This document shows, in pieces, positions 18,886 through 26,907 of a stretch of DNA of 64,000 nt (positions within the stretch are counted from its first letter, which is position 1; each line of letters begins with the position of its first letter). Position numbers and translations under genes: made by a program. This DNA comes from Rhodobacter sp. GTDB taxonomy: Bacteria > Pseudomonadota > Alphaproteobacteria > Rhodobacterales > Rhodobacteraceae. Location: assembly GCA_020637595.1 (NCBI GenBank), contig JACKKE010000014.1, positions 1 to 64,000 of the forward strand, written 5' to 3'. Under the pieces are notes generated by a model. That model did not search any database. It was not told the origin of the DNA and saw only the letters and a program-made list of their open reading frames with translations.

Positions 18886-19254
18886 ATGCGCAATGCGGCC
18901 TTGATGTTGGGCATTGTCGGCGGGTTGATCGCGATGGTGGTCGGGTTCTTTGGCTATGGCTACACCGTCCTGACCGACAATCACCGCGAGGTGGGCGAGA
19001 TGTTCGGCTATGTCCAGAACCCGCAACTGATCCGCACCGCCAGCTTCATTGCCCCTCTGTTGGCAATCGCCGGCGGCGCGATGGCCCGGGTGCGGGCGCT
19101 GTGGGGCGGCGTGTTGATGCTGATCGGCGGCGGGCTGATGTATTACGCCTTCGGCTTTGGCGTGTTCACGATGTTCCCGATCGGCTTTTGCATCGTCGGC
19201 GGCATCCTGGCGCTGGCTGCCGGCAAGCCGGACGAACCCAAGGCGCATTTCTGA
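18886..19254 (+). CDS. Small integral membrane protein of unknown function
   Basis: A 122-residue protein with about four membrane helices (residues 5-27, 52-67, 72-88 and 92-113) and a short charged tail. I do not recognise a family. The start ATG is preceded by GAAAGG at seven bases and begins immediately with a hydrophobic helix. The loop TDNHREVGEMFGYVQNPQL between helices one and two is the only polar segment. It is convergent with the next gene, 13 bp away. Confidence 0.7.
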   Translation: MRNAALMLGIVGGLIAMVVGFFGYGYTVLTDNHREVGEMFGYVQNPQLIRTASFIAPLLAIAGGAMARVRALWGGVLMLIGGGLMYYAFGFGVFTMFPIGFCIVGGILALAAGKPDEPKAHF

Positions 19255-19267
19255 CGCGCCGCTGCGG

Positions 19268-19792
19268 TCAGGGTTGCGCGGGCGGAACGAAGCCGATGCG
19301 CACCCGTCCGCGCGCCTCGTCGAGGTCGAGCGAGAAGGCCTCGCGCACATCCTCGAGGATCGCCTCGCAGACCCGCCGGCCGCCGGTTTCGCCGCCCGGG
19401 GCGATCAGCTCGCGCCGCTGGCGTTCCCCGACCAGCACCTCCAGCCCGTCCGCGGCCGGGCGGAACTCGATCACCGTGCGCACCCAGGTCGCGCCATCGT
19501 CGCCTTTGTTGCCGATCTCGGTGCACAGGCCCATGAAGATCGGTTCCAGATACAGCGCGCCGCCGCCATAGCTGCTGAACATCGCGTCGCGATAGGGCAC
19601 GCGGGGCTCGAAGGCCTCGAAGGGCGGCACGCCGTTGACGGCCCCCTCGGGCGCACCGAGGAAGCTCCGGTATTCCTCGAGAATGGCAAAGCCAACGGCG
19701 CGGACCCGCGCATAGAACACGAGGGTTTCCTGCCCGTATTGCTGCACCAGATCCTGCAGCGCCTTGTAATGGGTCTTGTGGGATTTCGACAT
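19268..19792 (-). CDS. Conserved-looking protein of unknown function
   Basis: A 174-residue soluble protein beginning MSKSHKTHYKALQDLVQQYG. I recognise no domain. It is mixed alpha/beta in character, has no signal peptide and one Cys in the middle (LCTEIGNKGDDG) and another near the C-terminus. The start is placed at ATG 19792; longer in-frame extensions would run into the neighbouring gene. It is the last gene of the minus-strand run that begins with two thioesterases and a MATE exporter, 19 bp after its neighbour, so co-transcription is likely. Confidence 0.65.
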   Translation of the reverse strand: MSKSHKTHYKALQDLVQQYGQETLVFYARVRAVGFAILEEYRSFLGAPEGAVNGVPPFEAFEPRVPYRDAMFSSYGGGALYLEPIFMGLCTEIGNKGDDGATWVRTVIEFRPAADGLEVLVGERQRRELIAPGGETGGRRVCEAILEDVREAFSLDLDEARGRVRIGFVPPAQP

Positions 19793-19811
19793 GCCGCCCC
19801 CGCCGGTTGCC

Positions 19812-20438
19812 TCAGCGCAACCGCGCCGCCAAGCGTAGCGCGTGGCTGGCGTCCTGCGCAACGGCGGGCATGACGCGGTCATAGGCGGCGGCGATCAGCG
19901 CAGCAATGTCCGGGCGCAGCACGGCGGTGTCCCCGGCGCGGGCCAGCGGCGAGCGGCCGGCAAAGGCCGTGTCGGACCACAGCACGATGGTCTGCACCGC
20001 CTGCAAGAGCGCGATATCGGCGGCCGGCATGGCCTGCATCGCCGCATCCATGCGGACAAACACGAAGGCGGCCTTGATCGCGCCGCCTTCGTCAAAGCGA
20101 AAAGCGCGATACTGGTTGGCGTCTGCCGCCTTGAGTCGGGCGACGGTGGTGGCCAGCCCGTCGATCAGCCGATCGAGGTCGGGCACCGCGAGGAGTTCAT
20201 CCCAGTCGCGAAAGAAGAAGACCATCAGGTTCGCGCCCAGTTCGGGATCGGTCTCGGCCATCTTGTGACCGACGAGGGTCACGACGGCCTCGAATGCGCC
20301 CTTGACGGTGGCCAGCGTCGCGTCGTCGACGCCGAACACGATCGGCACGATGGGCCGGCCCCAGCGGGCGAACAGATAGGAGCCGTCGGAACGGGTGAAC
20401 AGCGGAACAATCTGGTCAGGGGTCAGCGTGTCGGTCAT
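19812..20438 (-). CDS. Conserved protein of unknown function, downstream of MATE exporter
   Basis: A 208-residue soluble protein starting MTDTLTPDQIVPLFTRSDGSY. No motif lets me assign a function. The middle (VFFFRDWDELLAVPDLDRLIDGL) has a compact alpha/beta look. Its ATG shares one base with the stop of the MATE gene (TGATG), so translation is probably coupled and the start is secure. No signal peptide or membrane segment. Confidence 0.7.
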   Translation of the reverse strand: MTDTLTPDQIVPLFTRSDGSYLFARWGRPIVPIVFGVDDATLATVKGAFEAVVTLVGHKMAETDPELGANLMVFFFRDWDELLAVPDLDRLIDGLATTVARLKAADANQYRAFRFDEGGAIKAAFVFVRMDAAMQAMPAADIALLQAVQTIVLWSDTAFAGRSPLARAGDTAVLRPDIAALIAAAYDRVMPAVAQDASHALRLAARLR

Positions 20439-21748
20439 CAGGTCTCGAGCGTGCGGTAGATCCGGGGATAGAAGACGGCCTGCGACAGGCCGCGGGTGAC
20501 ATTGAAGATCATCAGCGACAGCCAGAGCCCGTGATTGCCCAACCCCCAGCTGGCGAAAATGGCGACCACGTAGACGGTTGCCGCAATGGTCGCGGTCAGC
20601 AGCATCTCGCGGGTCATGGTCGCGCCGATATAGATGCCGTCGAACATCCAGGCGGCGATGCCCAGCGCCGGAGCCAGCGCGACCCAGGGCAGATAGATGC
20701 GCGCCTCGGCGCGGACATCGGGGGCGGTGGTCATCAGGTCGATGATCGCGGGTCCGGCCAGCCAGAACACCGCGCCCATCAGGACCGCACCGCCCGCGCC
20801 CCAGAGGCTGGTCAACCGCACCGAGCGGCCCAGTTGCCCCGCCGCCCGTGCGCCGACCGCCTGGCCAACCAGCGTTTCGGCGGCAAAGGCGAAGCCGTCG
20901 AGCAGATAGGCGGTGATTTCCAGGAACTGCAGCAGCACCTGATTGGCCGCGATCACCAGGTCGCCGCGCCCCGAGGACAGGAACAGGAAGGCGGTGAAGC
21001 AGCCCTGCAGGATGATCGACCGCACCATGATATAGCCGTTGACCGATGCCATCCGCCGCAGCCGAACCGCGTCGAACACCCGCGCGCCCGTCGCCGCCAA
21101 CCCGGCCCGGCACAGCCAGAGCCCCAGCCCCAGGCCGGTCCATTCCGCAATCAGCGTGGCAACGGCGACGCCCTCGATCCCCCAGCCGAGCCCCAGCACA
21201 AACCACAGGTCCAGCCCGATGTTCAGCCCGTTCATCACCAGTTGCAGGGCCAGCACCGCCCGCGTGCGCTCGATCGCGATCAGCCATCCGGTGATCGCAT
21301 AGCTGGCGATGATCGCCGGTGCGCCCCAGATGCGGATCGCCAGATAGGTCTGGGTCAGCCCCTCGATCTCGTCGCTGGCCGGGGCAAGGCGGAACGCCGC
21401 CCAGAACAGCGGCCCCTGCAGGACGATCAGCGCCAGCCCCGCGGCCGCGGCGATGAGCAGCCCGCGCTTCAGGATCGCCCCGGATTCGTCGGCATCCCCT
21501 GCCCCGTGGGCCTGCGCCGTCAGGCCGGTGGTGCCCATCCGCAGGAACCCGAACATCCAGTAGAAGATGGCCAGGATGATCGCCCCCAGCCCCACCGCCC
21601 CGATCGGCGCGGCCAGCCCCAGCTGCCCGACCACCGCGGTATCGACCGCGCCCAGCAAGGGCACGGTGACATTGGCGGCGACGATCGGCAGGGCGATTCG
21701 CAGAACCCGCCGGTGGGTCAGCGAGGCCGCAGCGGGCCCGGCACTCAT
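20438..21748 (-). CDS. MATE-family efflux transporter
   Basis: A multidrug and toxic-compound extrusion antiporter, 436 residues with about twelve membrane helices. The N-terminal helix region IALPIVAANVTVPLLGAVDT contains the conserved Pro and Asp typical of DinF-like MATE proteins. The substrate cannot be read. Its ATG overlaps the stop of the upstream thioesterase gene by four bases. The operon order thioesterase-thioesterase-MATE-unknown-unknown suggests export linked to acyl-CoA handling, but that is inference. Confidence 0.9.
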   Translation of the reverse strand: MSAGPAAASLTHRRVLRIALPIVAANVTVPLLGAVDTAVVGQLGLAAPIGAVGLGAIILAIFYWMFGFLRMGTTGLTAQAHGAGDADESGAILKRGLLIAAAAGLALIVLQGPLFWAAFRLAPASDEIEGLTQTYLAIRIWGAPAIIASYAITGWLIAIERTRAVLALQLVMNGLNIGLDLWFVLGLGWGIEGVAVATLIAEWTGLGLGLWLCRAGLAATGARVFDAVRLRRMASVNGYIMVRSIILQGCFTAFLFLSSGRGDLVIAANQVLLQFLEITAYLLDGFAFAAETLVGQAVGARAAGQLGRSVRLTSLWGAGGAVLMGAVFWLAGPAIIDLMTTAPDVRAEARIYLPWVALAPALGIAAWMFDGIYIGATMTREMLLTATIAATVYVVAIFASWGLGNHGLWLSLMIFNVTRGLSQAVFYPRIYRTLET

Positions 21749-22260
21749 CGTTCGCCGTCGCGGCTGGGGATCAGGAAATGCCCGGTCGCCTGGGCATAAA
21801 GCCGCGAGCGGTTGTCCTGCCAGGCCTCGACATGCACCGAGGCATAGCGCCGGCCCGAACGGTTGACCCGAGCGCGCGCATAGGCATCGCGCGGCAGGCC
21901 CGAGCGCAGGTAATCCACCGTCAGGTCGATGGTCTTGGGCAGGCGCGGCATATGCGCCTCGTCCAGCGCGCGCGGGTCCAGTGTGCCCTGCTCCATCTGC
22001 TCCCACAGGATCGACCAGCTGAGTTCGATCATCGCCGTGACTTCCAGAAATGCCGCCGTGACACCGCCATGCAGCGCCGGCAGGAACGGGTTGCCGATCA
22101 GCTTCTCGTCAAAGGGCAGCACCGCCGTCAGCTCGTCGCCGCGCCGGTCGAACCGGATACCGAGGAACTGGACATAGGGAATGCCGCCGATCAGCACCCG
22201 CAGCGCCTTGTCGCGGCGTTCCTTGATGATCTGCACGGGTTCGGGCTTGGACCGGCTCAT
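21745..22260 (-). CDS. PaaI-family thioesterase, second of an operon pair
   Basis: A 171-residue hotdog-fold thioesterase. HGGVTAAFLEVTAMIEL is the helix segment with the active-site acidic residue, and IDLTVDYLRSGLPRDAYARA the following strands. It is longer than the neighbour by an N-terminal charged helix and an insertion before the last strands. Its ATG overlaps the upstream thioesterase stop by four bases, and its stop overlaps the MATE start, so all three are translationally coupled. Confidence 0.85.
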   Translation of the reverse strand: MSRSKPEPVQIIKERRDKALRVLIGGIPYVQFLGIRFDRRGDELTAVLPFDEKLIGNPFLPALHGGVTAAFLEVTAMIELSWSILWEQMEQGTLDPRALDEAHMPRLPKTIDLTVDYLRSGLPRDAYARARVNRSGRRYASVHVEAWQDNRSRLYAQATGHFLIPSRDGER

Positions 22261-22697
22261 GTCGTGGCCTCTTTCATGCGCGACCCGGCCTCCATCGTGA
22301 ACGCGCCCGAGGCGGTGGCGACGGGCAGGCCCTCGTCCTCGTCATGGGCAGTGGCGCGCACGAAGGCGACGGTGCGCGTGGCGTGGAAACACTCGGCCCG
22401 GGCGACGATCCGCTGCCCGGGTTTCGCCGCGCGCATGTAGTCGATGCGCAGATCCAGCGTCGCGGTGCCCAGCGCCCCGGGATAGGACATCACCGCCGCG
22501 CCACAGCAGGTATCCAGCAGCGCCGAGACCGCCCCACCCGAGATGACCCGGGTCAGCGGGTCGCCGATGAACCGTTCGTCATAGGGCATCGACATCACGG
22601 CACAGCCGTCCGTGATCTCCTCGAGGACGAGCCCCAGCGCCTTCGCATGCGGCACGGCGTCGATGAATTGCTGGGCGGGGCTGGGGTCTGATGACAT
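22257..22697 (-). CDS. PaaI-family thioesterase, first gene of the operon
   Basis: A 146-residue hotdog thioesterase. The catalytic helix region SGGAVSALLDTCCGAAVMS carries Asp, and LDLRIDYMRAAKPGQ follows as usual. ATG 22697 is chosen because the conserved domain begins there and divergent transcription of a MerR gene starts 172 bp away. It differs clearly in sequence from the next thioesterase, so the two may act on different acyl chains or form a heteromer. Confidence 0.85.
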   Translation of the reverse strand: MSSDPSPAQQFIDAVPHAKALGLVLEEITDGCAVMSMPYDERFIGDPLTRVISGGAVSALLDTCCGAAVMSYPGALGTATLDLRIDYMRAAKPGQRIVARAECFHATRTVAFVRATAHDEDEGLPVATASGAFTMEAGSRMKEATT

Positions 22698-22868
22698 GGC
22701 GGGATCCTGCGTCCTGTGGTCGGCCGGTTGGGCCAGACTGTCGCCGCAGTTCCCGCCGGGTGCAAGGGCCGGTGCGATTCTGCGACCGCAAAAGCAGTGG
22801 TTGCACCCGCTCCGGGCGCGCCTTACCCTCGCGCCACCGGTCACCCAGCAAAGGCACCTGGCAACGAG

Positions 22869-23252
22869 ATGAGCGAGTCCCGACTGTCCTTCAAGGAAAT
22901 GTGCGCCAAGTTCGAGGTCACGCCCCGCACCCTGCGGTATTACGAATATATCGAGTTGCTCAAACCCGAGAAGGAAGGCCGCAACCGGTTCTATGGCCCG
23001 CGCGAGGTGGCGCGCATGACGCTGATCCTGCGTGGACGGCGGTTCGGCTTTGCACTGGAAGAGCTGCGCCAGTGGCTCTTGATGTATGAGACCCGGGGCA
23101 CCAAGCCGCAGCTGGAGATCTTTGTCGAGATGGCCAACCGGCAGCTGGGCGAACTGGCCCGCCAGCGGGATGAGCTGATGGTGACGATCGAGGATCTCAA
23201 GCAACTGCGCGACGAGGCCGCGCGCCTGGCTGTCGAGGCCACAGGCGACTGA
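22869..23252 (+). CDS. MerR-family transcriptional regulator (LiuR-like), copy 1
   Basis: A 127-residue MerR regulator: winged helix-turn-helix at residues 5-75 (EVTPRTLRYYEYIELLKPEK, then FYGPREVARMTLILRGRRF) and a C-terminal coiled coil. It has no metal-binding cysteines, so it belongs with regulators of acyl-CoA metabolism such as LiuR rather than with the metal sensors. It is divergent from the thioesterase-MATE operon and is closely similar to a second MerR gene about 0.7 kb downstream. Confidence 0.88.
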   Translation: MSESRLSFKEMCAKFEVTPRTLRYYEYIELLKPEKEGRNRFYGPREVARMTLILRGRRFGFALEELRQWLLMYETRGTKPQLEIFVEMANRQLGELARQRDELMVTIEDLKQLRDEAARLAVEATGD

Positions 23253-23369
23253 CCGCGCCGGGACCCCCGGCAGCCCGTCAAGGCGCATGCCGCGCGGTTG
23301 CCTCCCCTTCGTGCCCGGCATGCCACCGCAACGCCCCGGCAGGATGCATAGGGCCCTGTCCGACCGGCC

Positions 23370-23735
23370 TCAGCGGGACGGCATCGGCGTGGACATCAGG
23401 TGGCCGTGATACCAGCCCGGCACCGAGGCAAAGCGATACGAGAACAGCGCCACCGCCGCGACGAGCGCCAGCAGCATCAGCGGCGTCGCCAGCTTGCGCT
23501 TGCCTTCACTGAGGTTCGGGTCCTTCGCCACCTGCCCGCGCATGCCCAGAATCGCCACCGCCAGGATCAGGCTGAACCCCATCTCCATATAGGCCACCGT
23601 CGACCCCGGCAGGTTGTAGGGCCCCGGCATCACCCCGCGATAGACCGCGTTCCCCACCAGAAAAATCGTTCCCAGAAGATAGAGCCACCAGCGTGTGTTG
23701 CTGCTCTGGATGGCCTTGTCCGACTCGCCTGTCAT
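23370..23735 (-). CDS. Small membrane protein of unknown function
   Basis: 121 residues with three membrane helices (about 20-40, 52-70 and 86-104) and a short C-terminal tail. I do not recognise a family. The start MTGESDKAIQSS is preferred to one 15 bases upstream, because the extra residues add nothing conserved. It lies between the two MerR genes, convergent with the first and divergent from the second, so it shares the upstream region that holds the ACGTTAACGT dyad. Confidence 0.65.
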   Translation of the reverse strand: MTGESDKAIQSSNTRWWLYLLGTIFLVGNAVYRGVMPGPYNLPGSTVAYMEMGFSLILAVAILGMRGQVAKDPNLSEGKRKLATPLMLLALVAAVALFSYRFASVPGWYHGHLMSTPMPSR

Positions 23736-23879
23736 GGTTCCCTCCGCCACAGACCGCCGCTTGAATCAGGCTGCCATCGGCCCGGGAACCGGTCAAGCAT
23801 CTCACAACGCGCGGAAAATGCGATGCTGCCACTTCGCGACCCGACGTCACCCGGATCTTGTGACGCAGCGTCGGATGTT

Positions 23880-23889
23880 ACGTTAACGT
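23880..23889. promoter_or_regulatory. Candidate MerR/LiuR operator ACGTTAACGT
   Basis: A perfect 10 bp palindrome with partly symmetric flanks (TTACGTTAACGTCAA) lies about 75 bp before the second MerR gene, which heads the beta-oxidation genes. LiuR-type MerR regulators are known to bind dyads of this TTnACGTnnACGTnAA kind, so this is the best operator candidate in the window. Confidence 0.55.
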
Positions 23890-23964
23890 CAACTTTACTT
23901 CATCCTGTTGGCAACATGCCTACATGATGCCTTGCGGGACCGATCCCCGCAAAGCGAGGACCGT

Positions 23965-24360
23965 ATGGACGACGATCTGATGACCATCCGCCAGATGTGC
24001 GACGCCTTCGACGTGACACCGCGCACCCTGCGCTTTTACGAGGCCAAGGAACTGATCTTTCCGATCCGCGAAGGTCAGAAGCGCCTCTATTCGCACCGTG
24101 ATCGCGGCCGGCTGAAACTGATCCTGCGCGGCAAGCGATTCGGCTTCGCGCTGGAGGAGATGCGCCAGCTGCTGAACCTCTATGACCGCGGCGACGCGCA
24201 GGAGGAGCAGCTCAAGCGCACCGTCACCGCGGCCCGCGAACGGCTGGCGCAGATGGAGCGCCAGCGCGACGAGTTGACAGAAGCCATCGACGAGTTGCGC
24301 CAGCAGCTCGAAGCAGGGGCCGAGATGCTCTCGGCCTTCCGCACCCCAGACACCCACTGA
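23965..24360 (+). CDS. MerR-family transcriptional regulator (LiuR-like), copy 2
   Basis: A 131-residue MerR protein: helix-turn-helix VTPRTLRFYEAKELIFPIRE, the second half RLYSHRDRGRLKLILRGKRF, then a coiled coil (about residues 75-120) rich in Glu, Arg and Gln. No cysteines. CGAGGA precedes the ATG. It is the first gene of the beta-oxidation cluster, 53 bp before an acyl-CoA dehydrogenase, with the ACGTTAACGT dyad upstream, so autoregulated control of fatty-acid or branched-chain acyl-CoA oxidation is likely. Confidence 0.88.
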   Translation: MDDDLMTIRQMCDAFDVTPRTLRFYEAKELIFPIREGQKRLYSHRDRGRLKLILRGKRFGFALEEMRQLLNLYDRGDAQEEQLKRTVTAARERLAQMERQRDELTEAIDELRQQLEAGAEMLSAFRTPDTH

Positions 24361-24413
24361 TCCACCGGCCCGCCGCGCGCAGACGCCGCCCAGTTTCCGA
24401 CAGGAGAGACCCG

Positions 24414-26192
24414 ATGCCCAGCTATACCGCCCCCGTGAAGGATATGCAGTTCCTGCTGCACGACGTGCTCAAGGCCAGCGAGGCCGAGATCCCCGGCTAT
24501 GCCGAGCTTGAGCGCGACTTCACCGCCGCGATCCTCGATGAGGCCGCCAAGCTGGCGCAGGACGTCCTGGCGCCGCTGAACGCGGTCGGCGACGCCGAGG
24601 GCTGCCGGCTGGAGAACGGCGTGGTCTATACCCCCACCGGGTTCAAGGACGCCTTTGAGCAGATGAAGGAAGGCGGCTGGAACGGCCTCGACCTGCCCGA
24701 GGAATTCGGTGGCCAGAACCTGCCCTATGTCGTCGGCACCGCGGTGGGCGAGGTGTTCGTCTCGGCCAACATGGCGTTCAACATGTATCAGGGCCTGACC
24801 CACGGCGCGATCAACGCGATCCTTGCCGCCGGATCCGAAGAGCAGAAAGCCACCTATCTGCCGAAGATGGTGTCGCTCGACTGGACCGGCACGATGAACC
24901 TGACGGAACCGCATTGCGGCACCGATCTGGGCCTGATCCGCACCAAGGCCGAACCGCAGGCCGACGGCAGCTATGCGATCACCGGGCAGAAGATCTTCAT
25001 CTCGGCCGGCGATCACGACATGTCGGAAAACGTCATCCATCTGGTGCTGGCGAAGGCCCCCGGCGGCGGCGAGGGCACCAAGGGCATCAGCCTGTTCATC
25101 GTGCCGAAATTCCTGGTCAACGCCGATGGCAGCCTGGGCAAGCGCAACCCGGTTTCGGTCGGCAAGATCGAAGAGAAGATGGGCATCCACGGCAACGCCA
25201 CCTGCGTGATGAACTATGACGGCGCGACCGGCTATCTGATCGGCGAGCTGCACAAGGGCATGCGCGCGATGTTCGTGATGATGAACGAGGCGCGTCTGGG
25301 CGTCGGCCTGCAGGGCTATGCCCAGGCCGAGGCGGCGTATCAGAACGCCGTCGCCTATGCCAAGGACCGCCTGCAGGGCCGCGCCGTGACCGGCACCGAG
25401 AACCCCGGTGGCAGCGCCGATCCGCTGATCGTGCACCCCGACATCCGCCGCATGCTGATGGATCAGAAGAGCTTTGTCGAAGGCGCGCGCGCGTTTACCT
25501 TCTGGGGCGCGCATCTGATCGACCGCGCGCATCGTCTGGGCGACAAGCACGCCGAGGGGCTGATCTCTCTGCTGACCCCGGTGCTCAAGGGCTTCCAGAC
25601 CGACCAGGGCTTTGCGATGGCCGTCCAGGCGCAGCAGGTCTATGGCGGGCATGGTTACATCGAGGAATGGGGCATGTCGCAGTTCGCCCGCGACGCCCGC
25701 ATCGCGATGATCTACGAGGGCGCGAACGGCGTGCAGGCGCTCGACCTCGTGGGCCGCAAGCTGGCCGCCGAGGGCGGCAAGCCGGCGATGGCCTTCTTCG
25801 AGATGATCAAGACCTTCATCAGGGAGAACGAGGGCAACGAGGCGCTGAAAGGCCCGTTCCTGGACCCCCTCAAGGCCGCGTCCAAGGATCTGCAGGCGGC
25901 AATGATGTTCTTCATGCAGAACGGCATGAAGAACCCGAACGCCGCACTGGCCGGGTCGACCGACTTCATGCACATGTTCGGCCATGTCTGCCTGGGCTAT
26001 ATGTGGGCGCTGATGGCCAAAGCCTCCAGCGAGACCTTGTCAGCCGGCACCTCTGACGCCACGTTCCACGAGACGAAACTCGCCACCGGCCGCTACTATA
26101 TGGCCCGGCAACTGCCCGCCACCGGGATGCACCTCGCGCGCATCCAGTCGGGCGCCGAGCCGGTCATGGCGCTGGACGCCGAGGCGTTCTGA
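24414..26192 (+). CDS. Acyl-CoA dehydrogenase, DmdC-like long form
   Basis: FAD-dependent acyl-CoA dehydrogenase of 592 residues, the long form that carries an extra C-terminal domain after the standard fold. The FAD/substrate segments MNLTEPHCGTDLG and KIFISAGDHD are present, and the catalytic base is Glu435 in MIYEGANG. Length and layout match the group that includes DmdC, the 3-methylmercaptopropionyl-CoA dehydrogenase of DMSP demethylation, as well as plain fatty acyl-CoA dehydrogenases. No dmdA gene is in the window, so the specific substrate is open. It follows the MerR gene and would deliver electrons to EtfAB. Confidence 0.9.
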   Translation: MPSYTAPVKDMQFLLHDVLKASEAEIPGYAELERDFTAAILDEAAKLAQDVLAPLNAVGDAEGCRLENGVVYTPTGFKDAFEQMKEGGWNGLDLPEEFGGQNLPYVVGTAVGEVFVSANMAFNMYQGLTHGAINAILAAGSEEQKATYLPKMVSLDWTGTMNLTEPHCGTDLGLIRTKAEPQADGSYAITGQKIFISAGDHDMSENVIHLVLAKAPGGGEGTKGISLFIVPKFLVNADGSLGKRNPVSVGKIEEKMGIHGNATCVMNYDGATGYLIGELHKGMRAMFVMMNEARLGVGLQGYAQAEAAYQNAVAYAKDRLQGRAVTGTENPGGSADPLIVHPDIRRMLMDQKSFVEGARAFTFWGAHLIDRAHRLGDKHAEGLISLLTPVLKGFQTDQGFAMAVQAQQVYGGHGYIEEWGMSQFARDARIAMIYEGANGVQALDLVGRKLAAEGGKPAMAFFEMIKTFIRENEGNEALKGPFLDPLKAASKDLQAAMMFFMQNGMKNPNAALAGSTDFMHMFGHVCLGYMWALMAKASSETLSAGTSDATFHETKLATGRYYMARQLPATGMHLARIQSGAEPVMALDAEAF

Positions 26193-26220
26193 GGCCCGGA
26201 AACCGGAAGGGGGGGATCCG

Positions 26221-26667
26221 ATGGACAGGGGCTTTACCGAGCATCCCGCCTTTCACGGCGGCTGCCAGTGCGGCGCGGTGCGTTACAGCGTCACCGCCGG
26301 CCCCGCCAAGGATTGCGTCTGCCATTGCCGGATGTGCCAACGCGCCACCGGCAATGCCTTCGCCCCCCTGGTCGAGGTCGAGGCCGACCGCGTGACCTGG
26401 ACCGGGACGCCCGCCGAATGGGCGTCCTCGTCCGTCGCCTGGCGCGGCTTCTGCCCGACCTGCGGCACGCCCCTTTATTTCCGCTCGGATGACACGATCG
26501 AATTCATGGCCGGCACGCTGGTTACCGGCACGCCCTTCGACCCGATCTATAACGCCAGCGTCGAATCGCGGGTGGACTGGCTGGACGCGCTGACCCATGC
26601 GCCGTCGAAAACCACCGACCCGGCGATCCTGGCGGTCGTCCGCAGCTTTCAGGCCCCGGAGGAGTGA
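26221..26667 (+). CDS. GFA (CENP-V/GFA) family zinc-binding protein
   Basis: A 148-residue protein of the glutathione-dependent formaldehyde-activating enzyme family. All zinc ligands are visible: CQC in GGCQCGAVRY, then CVCHCRMCQ, then CPTCG. The family includes formaldehyde-glutathione adduct enzymes but most members have no proven activity. It lies 28 bp after the acyl-CoA dehydrogenase and its stop overlaps the next ATG by one base, so it belongs to the beta-oxidation operon; a GST follows two genes later, hinting at thiol or aldehyde detoxification within the pathway. Confidence 0.88.
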   Translation: MDRGFTEHPAFHGGCQCGAVRYSVTAGPAKDCVCHCRMCQRATGNAFAPLVEVEADRVTWTGTPAEWASSSVAWRGFCPTCGTPLYFRSDDTIEFMAGTLVTGTPFDPIYNASVESRVDWLDALTHAPSKTTDPAILAVVRSFQAPEE

Positions 26668-26879
26668 TGCCCAAACGTCTGCGCCTGACCCGCCGCTTTC
26701 CCGTCGCGATGAGCGAGGACGGATACCGCCGCTTGCGCCGCTTCGCCACCGAGGCCGGCCTCGACGAGGGCGAGGCCCTGTCCTTCCTGTTCGAGAATTT
26801 CGACAGCGTCACCCACGCCGAAAACCTGTCGCACCGCCTGCGGCTGTTCAATGCCGAGCTGGAAGCGAGAAAACGCTGA
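26667..26879 (+). CDS. Small basic protein of unknown function inside the beta-oxidation operon
   Basis: A 70-residue protein, MPKRLRLTRRF at the start, strongly basic, with a predicted helix-turn-helix or ribbon-helix-helix-like layout (LSEDGY-like turn, then RRLRRFATEAGLDEGEALSFL). I do not recognise a family. Its ATG overlaps the stop of the GFA gene (TGATG), which supports real translation. The next gene starts 29 bp on. It could be a small DNA-binding protein, but this rests on composition only. Confidence 0.6.
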   Translation: MPKRLRLTRRFPVAMSEDGYRRLRRFATEAGLDEGEALSFLFENFDSVTHAENLSHRLRLFNAELEARKR

Positions 26880-26907
26880 AACCTGCCGCCTGAGGAGGGG
26901 CCTTCCG

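Noticed and set aside
24180..25985. Minus-strand frame of 601 codons opposite the long acyl-CoA dehydrogenase
   Set aside because: Antisense shadow; no ribosome binding site, no domain, and the sense gene is unequivocal.
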